A stretch of DNA of 28,524 nucleotides from an uncultured Prevotella sp. Lineage in GTDB: Bacteria; Bacteroidota; Bacteroidia; Bacteroidales; Bacteroidaceae. Of the stretch, positions 21,393 to 28,524 are shown one piece after another; the stretch's first letter is position 1; each line of letters begins with the position of its first letter. Position numbers and translations under genes: made by a program. A model generated the notes under the pieces. It saw only the letters and a program-made list of their open reading frames with translations. It was not told the origin of the DNA and did no database searches. Location of the stretch: the NCBI GenBank assembly GCA_900546575.1, contig URDM01000033.1, positions 1 through 28,524 of the forward strand. Direction: 5' to 3'.

Positions 21393-22793
21393 TTATTTCT
21401 TTCTTTTTTCCTCTAAATCTTTAGTTATAGCCTTCATTTTTTCCTCAGACAGCGGATAGCACATGATGAAGATAAATGACAGCAAAGCTCCGGTAGCAGG
21501 CAAAAGACTTAGGAACATCTTTATGCCGTTGATGGTCTCTGGGTTCTGTGTGCCATTGGCTACAAAGCCGAAGGCAGAGAGCAGAATGCCAGTAAGGGCT
21601 GTGCCTATTGCCCAACCAAACTTCTGACTCATTGATGATGACGAGAAGATAAGACCAGTGGCACGGTTGCCAGTTTTAAGTTCGCTATAGTCGGCACAGT
21701 CGGCATACATACTCCAAAGCAATGGGAATACGCTTCCTGCACAAATAGAGATGAGAGCCTGGAATACGAATATTGCCACGAGTTGTGATTTGTCGAAAAA
21801 GTAGAACACCACGCTCAACAAGGTGGCAATGAACATTGCAGCCATGAATGTGCGTCGCTTGCCGAAACGGTTGCTTATTGGAGCTGCAAGCAAAACACCA
21901 ATGATGTTGGCTGCCTGACCTACAGCAAGGTAGAGTCCGCTAAGTACGAACGGAATACCAAGGAAGTTGATGTCGCCAAAGGCAGTCTCGTCGACGAAAT
22001 ACTTGAAATAGTAGACTGTTGCTCCATCGCGAATGGAATTGAACACAAGTGAGGCAATGCCTGCTCCAAGCAATATCCACCAAGGACGGTTGTGGATGAG
22101 ATCGCGTATGTCGTTCTTAAGCGGAGTCTTTTCTTCCTTCACCGGACGCACACGCTCTTTAGTGAGAGCAAAGCATGCGAAGAAAAGCAAAGTACACATT
22201 ATGGCTATTACTGCCACAGTGGCAAACCAACCGAACTGTGGAGCCGTCATCCAACCTACCGTCACATCGGAAGGACGGTCGCCGCCAAACGACTTAACCA
22301 TAGGAGTGAACAGCAGCAAGGCAATGAACGAGCCGATGTAGGCAAACATCATACGGTAGGTGGCGAGTGTATTACGTTCTGCCGGATTAGGACTCATAAC
22401 GCCAAGCAGCGATGCGTAAGGCACATTGATGGCACTGTAGACCATCATCATGAGTGTATATGTGATGTATGCGTAGACAAGTTTCATGGTTCCGCCACAT
22501 GGAGGAGTCAAGAACGTAAGCATACCAATCAGTCCGAATGGGATGGCAAGATAGAGCAGATAAGGACGGAATTTGCCCCAACGGCTCTCTGTGCGGTCGG
22601 CAATGACGCCTACTACAGGGTCGAAAACAGAATCCCACACGCGTGTAACGGCAAATATAACGCCTACGGCTGCTGCCGACAATCCGAAGATGTCGGTGTA
22701 GAAAATCATGAGGTAAGCACCGAATATCTTCCAGAACATCGATGATGACATGTCGCCAAAACCATATCCGATGTTTTCTTTTAGTTTGATCAT
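21393..22793 (-). CDS. GPH-family sugar:cation symporter, probable mannobiose importer
   Basis: A 466-residue protein with twelve predicted membrane segments. It carries the MFS/GPH hallmarks IADRTESRWGKFRPYLL (about 64-80), with the loop 2-3 motif, and NRFGKRRTF (about 315) in the second half. The start EKIGYGFGDMSS-like (NIGYGFGDMSSSMFW) is typical of glycoside-pentoside-hexuronide symporters. It imports the disaccharide for the downstream epimerase. Substrate is inferred from the operon. Confidence 0.9.
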   Translation of the reverse strand: MIKLKENIGYGFGDMSSSMFWKIFGAYLMIFYTDIFGLSAAAVGVIFAVTRVWDSVFDPVVGVIADRTESRWGKFRPYLLYLAIPFGLIGMLTFLTPPCGGTMKLVYAYITYTLMMMVYSAINVPYASLLGVMSPNPAERNTLATYRMMFAYIGSFIALLLFTPMVKSFGGDRPSDVTVGWMTAPQFGWFATVAVIAIMCTLLFFACFALTKERVRPVKEEKTPLKNDIRDLIHNRPWWILLGAGIASLVFNSIRDGATVYYFKYFVDETAFGDINFLGIPFVLSGLYLAVGQAANIIGVLLAAPISNRFGKRRTFMAAMFIATLLSVVFYFFDKSQLVAIFVFQALISICAGSVFPLLWSMYADCADYSELKTGNRATGLIFSSSSMSQKFGWAIGTALTGILLSAFGFVANGTQNPETINGIKMFLSLLPATGALLSFIFIMCYPLSEEKMKAITKDLEEKRKK

Positions 22794-22863
22794 TTTGAGA
22801 ATGCTAAATAGTAAATCAGGTTAAAGGGGGTGTTAATATAACGTAAAGGAGTGAGAAATATTA

Positions 22864-22914
22864 TAAGCCCCACCCCCACGTGAGGACATATCCCCACTTT
22901 GGGTTGAGGGCTTA
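22864..22914 (-). repeat. Inverted-repeat element between GH130 and transporter genes
   Basis: TAAGCCC (22864-22870) pairs with GGGCTTA (22908-22914). The interior is rich in CCCCAC words, which can pair further with nearby GTGAGG and GGGTTGAG. It stands out as GC-rich within AT-rich surroundings (22794-22863). It lies in the operon between the phosphorylase stop and the transporter start, so it may act in the mRNA as a processing or stabilising hairpin, or be a dispersed intergenic repeat. Confidence 0.45.
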
Positions 22915-22922
22915 AAATGTTT

Positions 22923-24089
22923 TTACAGTATTTCTCTGTTCTTGGCAACAAGTTTCTTTATAGTCTCCACGCTTGCAGCAGTTGCGTATCCGTCTTCAGG
23001 AGTGTTCATGCAGTAGTCGATGAGTTTGTCTACGGTAGAGACAGCCACATGCATACGTGTATCTGACGAAGCGTAGTAGATGAGCACACGTCCGTCCTCA
23101 TCCTCAATCCAACCATTGGCAAACGCCACGTTCATCACGTCGCCGATGTATTCTTCTCCCTCAGGAACGAGGAAGTAGCCGCCCGGCTGAGCGATAACCT
23201 TTGTTGGGTCTTCCAAGGAAGTCATGTACATATACAGCACATAGCGCAACCCCGATGCACATCCACGTACGCCGTGAGCTAAGTGCAACCAACCCTTAGG
23301 AGTCTTGATAGGGTGGGGACCCTCACCATTCTTCACCTCCATGATGGTGTGGTAGTGTCGGGCGTTGATAATCTTCTCTTCTTTTACCTCAGCGTTGGTG
23401 ATGTCGTCTATTAAAGTCCAGCCAATGCCACCGCCAGAACCTGCATCGATGAAACCATCCTGCGGACGAGTGTAGAGAGCATACTTGCCGTCAACAAATT
23501 CGGGATGCAGAACAACATTACGCTGCTGACTCTTGGTCTTGAGGTCGGGCAGACGCTCCCATGTCTTCAGGTCATGAGTGCGTGCAATGGCAGCTGTGGC
23601 TGTGGCTGCAGAGAGGTCGCCGGGTTGTGAGTCGTCATGACGCTCAGCGCAGAATATACCATAAATCCATCCATCCTCATGCTGTGTCAGACGCATGTCG
23701 TATATGTTGGTGGCAGGAATGAGGTCTTCGGGCATGGTGATAGGCTCTTCCCAGAATCGGAAGTTGTCGATGCCATTAGGACTTTCTGCTACGGCGAAGA
23801 AGCTTTTGCGGTCGGCACCCTCAACACGCACAACGAGCAGATATTTGCCATTGAGCTTGATGGCACCTGAGTTGAGAGTGGCATTCATCATGATGCGTTG
23901 CATCAGATATGGGTTGCTCTTCTCGTCGAAGTCGTAGCGCCACTCCAGTGGAGTGTGTTCGGCTGTGAGAATAGGATACTCATACTTGGTGTATATACCG
24001 TTGCCCCACTGCTTTGGGGTGTTCTTACGTGTCAGAAGCTCTTCATGATGAGCGCGTAGCGCCTCTACTCTTTTTGCGAAATCAGTCAT
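22923..24089 (-). CDS. GH130 4-O-beta-D-mannosyl-D-glucose phosphorylase
   Basis: A 388-residue five-bladed beta-propeller enzyme of GH130, subfamily 1 by length and sequence. Asp131 in ATNIYDMRLT is the expected general acid, at the same number as in the Bacteroides fragilis enzyme. Phosphate-binding basic residues lie in RPQDGF and NARHYHTI. It splits mannosyl-1,4-glucose with phosphate into mannose-1-phosphate and glucose. It has no signal peptide, so it is cytosolic. It is separated from the upstream GH26 gene by 235 bases that hold the second 22-bp repeat array. Confidence 0.95.
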   Translation of the reverse strand: MTDFAKRVEALRAHHEELLTRKNTPKQWGNGIYTKYEYPILTAEHTPLEWRYDFDEKSNPYLMQRIMMNATLNSGAIKLNGKYLLVVRVEGADRKSFFAVAESPNGIDNFRFWEEPITMPEDLIPATNIYDMRLTQHEDGWIYGIFCAERHDDSQPGDLSAATATAAIARTHDLKTWERLPDLKTKSQQRNVVLHPEFVDGKYALYTRPQDGFIDAGSGGGIGWTLIDDITNAEVKEEKIINARHYHTIMEVKNGEGPHPIKTPKGWLHLAHGVRGCASGLRYVLYMYMTSLEDPTKVIAQPGGYFLVPEGEEYIGDVMNVAFANGWIEDEDGRVLIYYASSDTRMHVAVSTVDKLIDYCMNTPEDGYATAASVETIKKLVAKNREIL

Positions 24090-24177
24090 GTTGTTTATCC
24101 TTTATTATTTATGTTTAATTGCTTGTTGTTTGCTCTTGTTGTCAGAGCGTTTTCAATTGATTATTTCGTTGTTTTAC

Positions 24178-24287
24178 AAAAGTAGTCCTTTTGCACTCCA
24201 AAACGAGTCCTTTTATTCATCAAAAGGAGTCCTTTTACTGGACAAAAGGAGTCCTTTTACTGAGCAAAAGGGGTCCTTTTGCGGGGG
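24178..24287. repeat. Five-unit array of the 22-bp imperfect palindrome (array 2)
   Basis: Units of exactly 22 bp start at 24178, 24200, 24222, 24244 and 24266, again on the frame AAAAGGAGTCCTTTT plus a 7-base linker. Left arms vary (AAAAGTAG, AAAACGAG, AAAAGGAG twice, AAAAGGGG) while TCCTTTT is constant. After the last unit comes AAAATAGGAG, nearly the flank seen after array 1. The array sits in the 235-base gap between the GH26 stop and the GH130 start on the minus-strand operon; the rest of the gap is AT-rich, with no gene seen. Confidence 0.9.
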
Positions 24288-24324
24288 TGTCAAAATAGGA
24301 GTTGTCGGAATTGTTCTTGTCCCA

Positions 24325-25401
24325 TTATTTTTGTTCTATATCCTTCACAAACAGCGTCTTGTCATCTTCGTAAAATCTTTTGAAATCCTGTTCCGACGGT
24401 TTGCCCGGTGCTGCTATATAGTTCTCTGTAGGTTGGTCCCATGCGTTGCGCCATAGCAGCACGTAGCACAGCGGATATTCCTTGAGTACGGGCAGCAGAG
24501 TCTCGGTAAACCATGTTGGGTCAGGAACGTTGTTGTAGCCAGTCTCTGTAAGTGCGATAAGCTTTTTGCGGTTTTCTCCGACCTTTTTTACTATATCGAG
24601 TTCAGAGCGTAGCCAACCTTGATACTGTGCGTTGTTAGGTTCGCGCTGGTAAATATCAATGCCAATGAGGTCTACTACGTCGTCGCCTGGATAATACTTC
24701 TCGTAGTGTTCTACGGTTTCTTTTTCGTCTGCAAGATTGGGCGAGTAAGCCCAAACGATATTACTGCATCCGCGACGCATCATATAATTATATGTGTAGC
24801 GGTAGAGCTTTTTGTACTGTTCGGCTGTGCAACGTCCTTCGCCCCACCAAAACCATCCGCCACTCATCTCGTGCCAAGGGCGGAATATTACGGGCACCTT
24901 TTGTCCGTCGGCAGTCTTCAGCGAATTGACAAATCGGCTCACCATAGCCAGCCATGCGTTGAGTTTGCCATTGAGTTTGCCTCCAGGGAGAATCTTGCTT
25001 ACTGCATCTCCCTCAAAGTCCCATGCATTCTTGCCGGTAGCAGGATTGTTAGTGTGCCAGCTTATGGTCACTATTCCGCCACGCTCATGCTGCTTGACGA
25101 TTTCCTTGCGCATACGGTCGAAAGGCACACCGTCAAGATTCCGGTCCTTGCCAAGTTCCAGGTCGCCCAGGTCGAACCCCATCACAGCCGGATAGTCGCC
25201 ACAAACCTCCTTAACATCAGAGCGTCCCTCTTCCCATTTCCATGAGCATCCATACATAGGGTCGTCCTGATGTCCGATCATAATGCCTTGCTTCTGTATT
25301 GCAGCCAAACGGTTGATAAGCTTAATAGCCGGCTGGCGCGAAGCAGCTACCGATGATGTAGCAATGGCAAGGGCAGCCAATGTTGTCATAATCTTGTTCA
25401 T
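24325..25401 (-). CDS. GH26 beta-mannanase / mannobiohydrolase, exported
   Basis: A 358-residue GH26 clan-A (beta/alpha)8 enzyme. Signal peptide residues 1-20 (ending SSVAA) is of the signal-peptidase I type, so a periplasmic site is likely. Acid/base Glu178 is in FRPWHEMSGGWFWWG and nucleophile Glu286 in ALTETGYN; His177 and the FWWG aromatic platform are present. The related B. fragilis enzyme, encoded with the epimerase and phosphorylase, releases mannobiose from mannan; the same exo-action is a reasonable guess here. It lies 47 bases after the CE7 gene in one operon. Confidence 0.94.
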   Translation of the reverse strand: MNKIMTTLAALAIATSSVAASRQPAIKLINRLAAIQKQGIMIGHQDDPMYGCSWKWEEGRSDVKEVCGDYPAVMGFDLGDLELGKDRNLDGVPFDRMRKEIVKQHERGGIVTISWHTNNPATGKNAWDFEGDAVSKILPGGKLNGKLNAWLAMVSRFVNSLKTADGQKVPVIFRPWHEMSGGWFWWGEGRCTAEQYKKLYRYTYNYMMRRGCSNIVWAYSPNLADEKETVEHYEKYYPGDDVVDLIGIDIYQREPNNAQYQGWLRSELDIVKKVGENRKKLIALTETGYNNVPDPTWFTETLLPVLKEYPLCYVLLWRNAWDQPTENYIAAPGKPSEQDFKRFYEDDKTLFVKDIEQK

Positions 25402-25448
25402 ATTTGGTAAGGTTATCTAATTATTTTACTTCAAACCTATTTGTGATT

Positions 25449-26750
25449 TTATCTCAGTCCCATTTGTTTCAGCAACCAAGCTTCCCACTCGTCCCACTGC
25501 TCCTGAACCCAGAAGTGGCGGGTTATCTGATAAGGGTGGAGCTCCTTAGGTGCTGTCACAATGTTGTATGTTGCGTAGGCTGTTGTAGGAGGAACCACAT
25601 CGTCGTTATATCCGAACGAGAACCATCCCGGACAAGTGATGCGACGTGCGAAGTTAACACCATCATAGTAGCGTGATGTTTCCACTTTCTTTTGGTCGAT
25701 GTTCTTAGGGTTATAATAGAAGTAGTGGGGCCATCCGCAAGCCGTGCCTTTCAGTGAGGCGGTATGGTCGCACATAGCTGCATGTACAGCACCATAGAAG
25801 GTGACGCGCTTGTCGAGTGCTGCACATACGAGCGAAAGCATACCACCCTGCGATGAGCCAGTAACGCCCAATGACGAACCGTTCCATTCAGCGAGCGACG
25901 CAATATAGTCGATAGAGCGCACGGCTCCAACGAATACACGCTTGTAATAGCAGTTGTCGCGATCGTTCATATTATAGTCCCAGTAGCCGTTAAGACAACC
26001 GTTGAACATGTCGTCGTATGTAGACTGTGGCATTGTGACGGGTACTCCATGAATACCAATCTCAAGAGTGATGGCTCCCTGCTCTGCTGTCCAGATGTCG
26101 CCGTTGTATGGGCGTACGCCAGCACCAGGCACACGAAGCAATGCTGGATACTTGCCTGGCTTCACAGGCACACAGAGAATGCCGTAGGTGCGACTGCCTT
26201 GGCGTATGTTCTGGAAGCTAACTTCGTAGACGTTCACCTTCTCTGTGCAACGCTCCGGAAGCAGACGACGCTTTGCTTCAAGTGGAGTCTTGCGTGCTTC
26301 AGCGAGAGTATTCTGCCAGAACTCGTCAAAGTCCTTAGGATTTACTGTTGTGGGCTGAATCTTCTCGGGCGAGAAGGCAGCAGTACACATGCCTACATAT
26401 TCCTTGCCGTCGACGTGAGCCGTAACCTTCAGTCGGTACATTCCGGGCTGCTTCATTGTGCCGCTACATTTCATTGTGCCGTCCTTCAGCACCACTCCGT
26501 TCTTCTTAACAGTAGGATACATCTCCGGACCGGCTTCATAGTCAACTTTCACATTATCTATAGTAGTGCCTGAGCGTTGCACCTCCACTTTGAATCCCGC
26601 AGTCTCGCCAGTGCGATAGTTCCAGTCCTTGTGGTCGGGTGTAATGGCAACGTTGATGCTGCTCCATCCGTTCTGTGCCGACATGCTTAATGACATGTTC
26701 AATAGAATACACAGTGACATAAGTGTCCTTAATAATAATGTACTTTTCAT
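25449..26750 (-). CDS. Secreted CE7-family acetyl esterase with N-terminal beta-sandwich domain
   Basis: A 433-residue exported esterase. Signal peptide about 1-25 (ending SMSAQ); an N-terminal immunoglobulin-like domain (about 30-127); then an acetyl xylan esterase/cephalosporin-C deacetylase (AXE1) alpha/beta hydrolase domain. The triad is visible: Ser300 in GSSQGG, Asp383 in GYNDDVVPP and His412 in ITRHFW. CE7 enzymes remove acetyl groups from oligosaccharides; in a mannan operon the likely substrate is acetylated (gluco)mannan fragments. First gene of the minus-strand operon. Confidence 0.92.
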   Translation of the reverse strand: MKSTLLLRTLMSLCILLNMSLSMSAQNGWSSINVAITPDHKDWNYRTGETAGFKVEVQRSGTTIDNVKVDYEAGPEMYPTVKKNGVVLKDGTMKCSGTMKQPGMYRLKVTAHVDGKEYVGMCTAAFSPEKIQPTTVNPKDFDEFWQNTLAEARKTPLEAKRRLLPERCTEKVNVYEVSFQNIRQGSRTYGILCVPVKPGKYPALLRVPGAGVRPYNGDIWTAEQGAITLEIGIHGVPVTMPQSTYDDMFNGCLNGYWDYNMNDRDNCYYKRVFVGAVRSIDYIASLAEWNGSSLGVTGSSQGGMLSLVCAALDKRVTFYGAVHAAMCDHTASLKGTACGWPHYFYYNPKNIDQKKVETSRYYDGVNFARRITCPGWFSFGYNDDVVPPTTAYATYNIVTAPKELHPYQITRHFWVQEQWDEWEAWLLKQMGLR

Positions 26751-26809
26751 TTTTATTTGTTTCGATAAAGTTGTAATACTGTGGTTTGAGTTTTTAATTA
26801 TTTCGGTTG

Positions 26810-26817
26810 CAAAGTTA
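26810..26817 (-). promoter_or_regulatory. Promoter -7 element of the CE7-GH26-GH130-GPH-AGE operon
   Basis: TAACTTTG on the minus strand, about 60 bases before the CE7 start. No exact TTTG is seen at the -33 distance; such weak -33 regions are common for regulated promoters. Confidence 0.6.
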
Positions 26818-26861
26818 TAGTAATTTTGTAAATCGCATTAATACTATTTTGCCAATAAATT

Positions 26862-26917
26862 ACACAAAAATGCCATTTTGATATTTTTGCATTATTGCAT
26901 CCATTGTGTTTTTGTGT
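26862..26917. promoter_or_regulatory. Candidate operator between the divergent mannan promoters
   Basis: ACACAAAAA (26862-26870) and its exact reverse complement TTTTTGTGT (26909-26917) flank 38 AT-rich bases midway between the two -7 elements; AAAAATG follows or adjoins both. This could bind a regulator controlling both directions. No regulator gene is in the window, so this is conjecture from position and symmetry. The rest of 26818-26988 shows nothing else clear. Confidence 0.35.
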
Positions 26918-26988
26918 CAAAAATGTAGAATTACAAAATAGTGTCAGTTGTTGTAAACAAAGTGTTAGTTGGAATATTTGGAAATGAC

Positions 26989-26996
26989 TAACTTTG
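26989..26996 (+). promoter_or_regulatory. Promoter -7 element of the GH26 lipoprotein gene
   Basis: TAACTTTG, 35 bases before the GH26 start at 27032; only poor -33 matches (TTAG, TTGG) lie upstream. It uses the same -7 word as the divergent operon. Confidence 0.6.
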
Positions 26997-27031
26997 CACC
27001 GTGATTACTAACTAAACCTTTATAAATAAAA

Positions 27032-28180
27032 ATGAACATACGCAATTATATGCTGATTGCAGTCCTGTTGTCAACAGGATGCCTCTCTTGTTCAGGCGAG
27101 AATGGCAGCAATGAAAATCAGGGGGCAGAACAGCCGGGCACGGAACAAACCACAACCCAGCAGCACAAGCTTGTCAACCCTAATGCTACTGCCGAGACCC
27201 AACGGCTCTACAATGCCCTTTGGTCGCAATTTGGCAAAAAGACTATTTCGGGTACAGTGGCAAGTGTTGACTGGAACACCCGGGAAGCCGACATCGTGAA
27301 GCAATGGACAGGCAAGTATCCTGCCATTAATGTGTTCGACTTCATCAATATCCAGGCGTCGAAGGATGTCAACCCCAAGGGATGGGTTGATTATAGCGAC
27401 GATGCCGTGGTGCGCAATTGGGCAAAGGCGGGCGGAATAGTTGGAGCAATGTGGCACTGGCAGGTACGTGCCAACAACGGTACCGACTACACCTGTACTC
27501 CTGGTACAGCATCTGGTGAAACCTCGTTCGACCCTACATGTATTAATAATGTGTCGTCGGCCGACTACAAGCAGCTCATCCACGACATTGACCAGGTGGC
27601 TGGCTATCTGAAGCAGATGCAGAAGCGTGGCATCCCCGTCATTTGGCGACCGCTTCACGAGGCTGCCGGCAACACCTACGAATTTGAAGGAGGCAAGGCT
27701 TGGTTCTGGTGGGGCATAAAGGGTGCCGATGCTTACAAGAAGTTGTGGCGCTTCATGTACGACCGGCTTGTCAATCATCATAAGCTCAACAACCTCATAT
27801 GGGTGTGGAACTCGCAGATGAACGACCACGACTGGTATCCCGGCGACGACGTTGTTGACGTTGTAGGACGCGACTCCTACTATGCCCTGCAATATCCGCT
27901 GATGAAGAACTTCAAGCAATTGCAGAAGGAATATCCGTCAAAGCTCATCACATTGGCTGAATGTGGCAATGGCGACGAGGTGCACATGTCGCAGTGGGGC
28001 GATATATGGAAGGAAGGTTCACGTTGGAGTTGGTTTATGCCATGGTACGACATTGACTACGACAATGGCAATTCCGACACCCATCGGTATGCCGACAAGC
28101 AATGGTGGCAGAACGCTTTCAGTACAGGTACGGTGCTCGACCGCGATGAGATGAAGGCGATAATAGACAGTATGAAGTAA
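27032..28180 (+). CDS. GH26 beta-mannanase, lipoprotein
   Basis: A 382-residue GH26 enzyme with a lipoprotein signal (LLSTGC, Cys17; a second Cys at 20) and a 25-residue linker rich in E, Q, T and G. The linker is a typical tether for surface exposure in Bacteroidota, though it lacks a clear run of acidic residues right after the cysteine. The catalytic domain starts near residue 50. Acid/base Glu210 is in WRPLHEAAG and nucleophile Glu310 in TLAECGNG; the FWWG platform is at 225-228. It is likely an endo-mannanase making oligosaccharides at the cell surface. It differs clearly from the other GH26 (RPLHEA versus RPWHEM), so it is not a recent duplicate. Confidence 0.94.
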   Translation: MNIRNYMLIAVLLSTGCLSCSGENGSNENQGAEQPGTEQTTTQQHKLVNPNATAETQRLYNALWSQFGKKTISGTVASVDWNTREADIVKQWTGKYPAINVFDFINIQASKDVNPKGWVDYSDDAVVRNWAKAGGIVGAMWHWQVRANNGTDYTCTPGTASGETSFDPTCINNVSSADYKQLIHDIDQVAGYLKQMQKRGIPVIWRPLHEAAGNTYEFEGGKAWFWWGIKGADAYKKLWRFMYDRLVNHHKLNNLIWVWNSQMNDHDWYPGDDVVDVVGRDSYYALQYPLMKNFKQLQKEYPSKLITLAECGNGDEVHMSQWGDIWKEGSRWSWFMPWYDIDYDNGNSDTHRYADKQWWQNAFSTGTVLDRDEMKAIIDSMK

Positions 28181-28215
28181 TAAGCTTTAAATGTTCTGAC
28201 CAAAAACCTAAAGTA

Positions 28216-28473
28216 ATGAAATCTGTTAGATTTATAATAGTGGTGCTTCTATGCCTTGTGTCTGCCTTAGGCAGCTATGCAGTGGAGCGCGTCATTCTTG
28301 TAGGTCCGAAGACTATCGGACCCGTATGGAAAGACCGTATAGTGCTTGAGCCGCGTCTCTTTGTCGAAGCTGAGGCTGGCGACGTGCTCACCGTGTACAC
28401 CGACGGCTACAAGCGTTCGTCGCAGGGCACATTCCAAAGTCCTAAGAATTACCCGTTGGCGGAATTAATTTAA
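28216..28473 (+). CDS. Short secreted protein, possibly a truncated carbohydrate-binding-like domain
   Basis: An 85-residue protein: signal peptide about 1-22 (IIVVLLCLVSALGSYA), then about 63 residues containing VILVGPKTIGPVWKDRIVLEP and AGDVLTVYTDGYK. The pattern of GPK..GP.W followed by AGDVLTVY recalls beta-sandwich modules found beside Bacteroidota glycanases, but those are longer, and this one ends abruptly at LAELI-stop. It may be a truncated gene or a genuine mini-protein. It lies 35 bases after the GH26 gene, probably in the same transcript. Confidence 0.6.
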   Translation: MKSVRFIIVVLLCLVSALGSYAVERVILVGPKTIGPVWKDRIVLEPRLFVEAEAGDVLTVYTDGYKRSSQGTFQSPKNYPLAELI

Positions 28474-28483
28474 GTTGATAAAT

Positions 28484-28524
28484 ATGAGTAAAAGGTTGTA
28501 TATATCGCTGATTTTTAGTAACTT
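28484..28524 (+). CDS. Start of a further gene, cut by the window end
   Basis: ATG at 28484 opens a frame reading MSKRLYISLIFSN and running off the end. The basic then hydrophobic start looks like a signal peptide, fitting an exported member of the mannan cluster. Too short to assign. Confidence 0.4.
   Translation, partial: MSKRLYISLIFSN

Noticed and set aside
24178..24287. Reading the repeat array as a tandem promoter set for GH130 (a minus-strand TACTTTTG occurs at 24184-24177)
   Set aside because: Only one unit gives the -7 word, and the TTTG spacing set by the 22-bp period does not match the required 19-21 bases to TAnnTTTG.

Overview
The window looks like a chromosomal segment of a Bacteroidota bacterium, most likely Prevotellaceae (Prevotella/Segatella-like). 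Three things point there. Many genes are preceded by the Bacteroidota -7 element TAnnTTTG, several with TTTG about 19-20 bp upstream. The gene set is typical of the group: a long NusB, DUF5606, DUF4738, DUF6108, DUF4230 and a GPH transporter in a mannobiose-phosphorolysis cluster. Nearly every host protein reads like a Bacteroidales homologue.

Region 1 (about 1-5870) is the right end of a prophage. It carries a complete core of a diversity-generating retroelement (DGR): a C-type-lectin-like variable protein, its 116-bp variable repeat (VR), the matching template repeat (TR), a structured RNA spacer and a DGR-type reverse transcriptase. All 13 VR/TR differences fall on template adenines. Two unknown phage genes follow, then a lysis cassette: holin, GH108 endolysin, and a lipoprotein with a C-terminal membrane helix that fits a one-gene spanin (u-spanin). 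Beyond that is a small hairpin-rich transcription unit with its own -7 element and terminator. The prophage ends against the 3' end of a tRNA-Ser(UGA) gene, which is the likely attachment site.

Region 2 (about 5871-20030) is a housekeeping backbone. It holds mutS2; two adjacent DUF4230 genes divergent from a DUF4738 lipoprotein; hslR (S4/Hsp15), pth and rplY on the minus strand; a nusB-yajC-ybbR-coaE-DUF5606-rsmA operon on the plus strand; and an ECF-sigma operon (sigma factor, one-pass membrane protein, DUF6108 protein, outer-membrane beta-barrel). Strong hairpin terminators separate the units.

Region 3 (about 20200-28524) is a beta-mannan utilisation cluster. The minus-strand run is a secreted CE7 esterase, a GH26 mannanase, a GH130 mannosylglucose phosphorylase, a GPH-family symporter and an AGE-family (mannobiose 2-) epimerase. 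A second GH26, a lipoprotein, is transcribed divergently and is followed by a short secreted protein and the start of another gene. The inferred pathway is: surface or periplasmic GH26 cleavage and deacetylation, uptake of mannobiose, epimerisation to mannosyl-glucose, and phosphorolysis to mannose-1-phosphate plus glucose.

The most unusual signals are the DGR, the small RNA candidate at the prophage edge, the putative u-spanin, and two five-unit arrays of a 22-bp imperfect palindrome. The arrays lie 18 kb apart, one before mutS2 and one inside the mannan operon, and both end in the same short flank.
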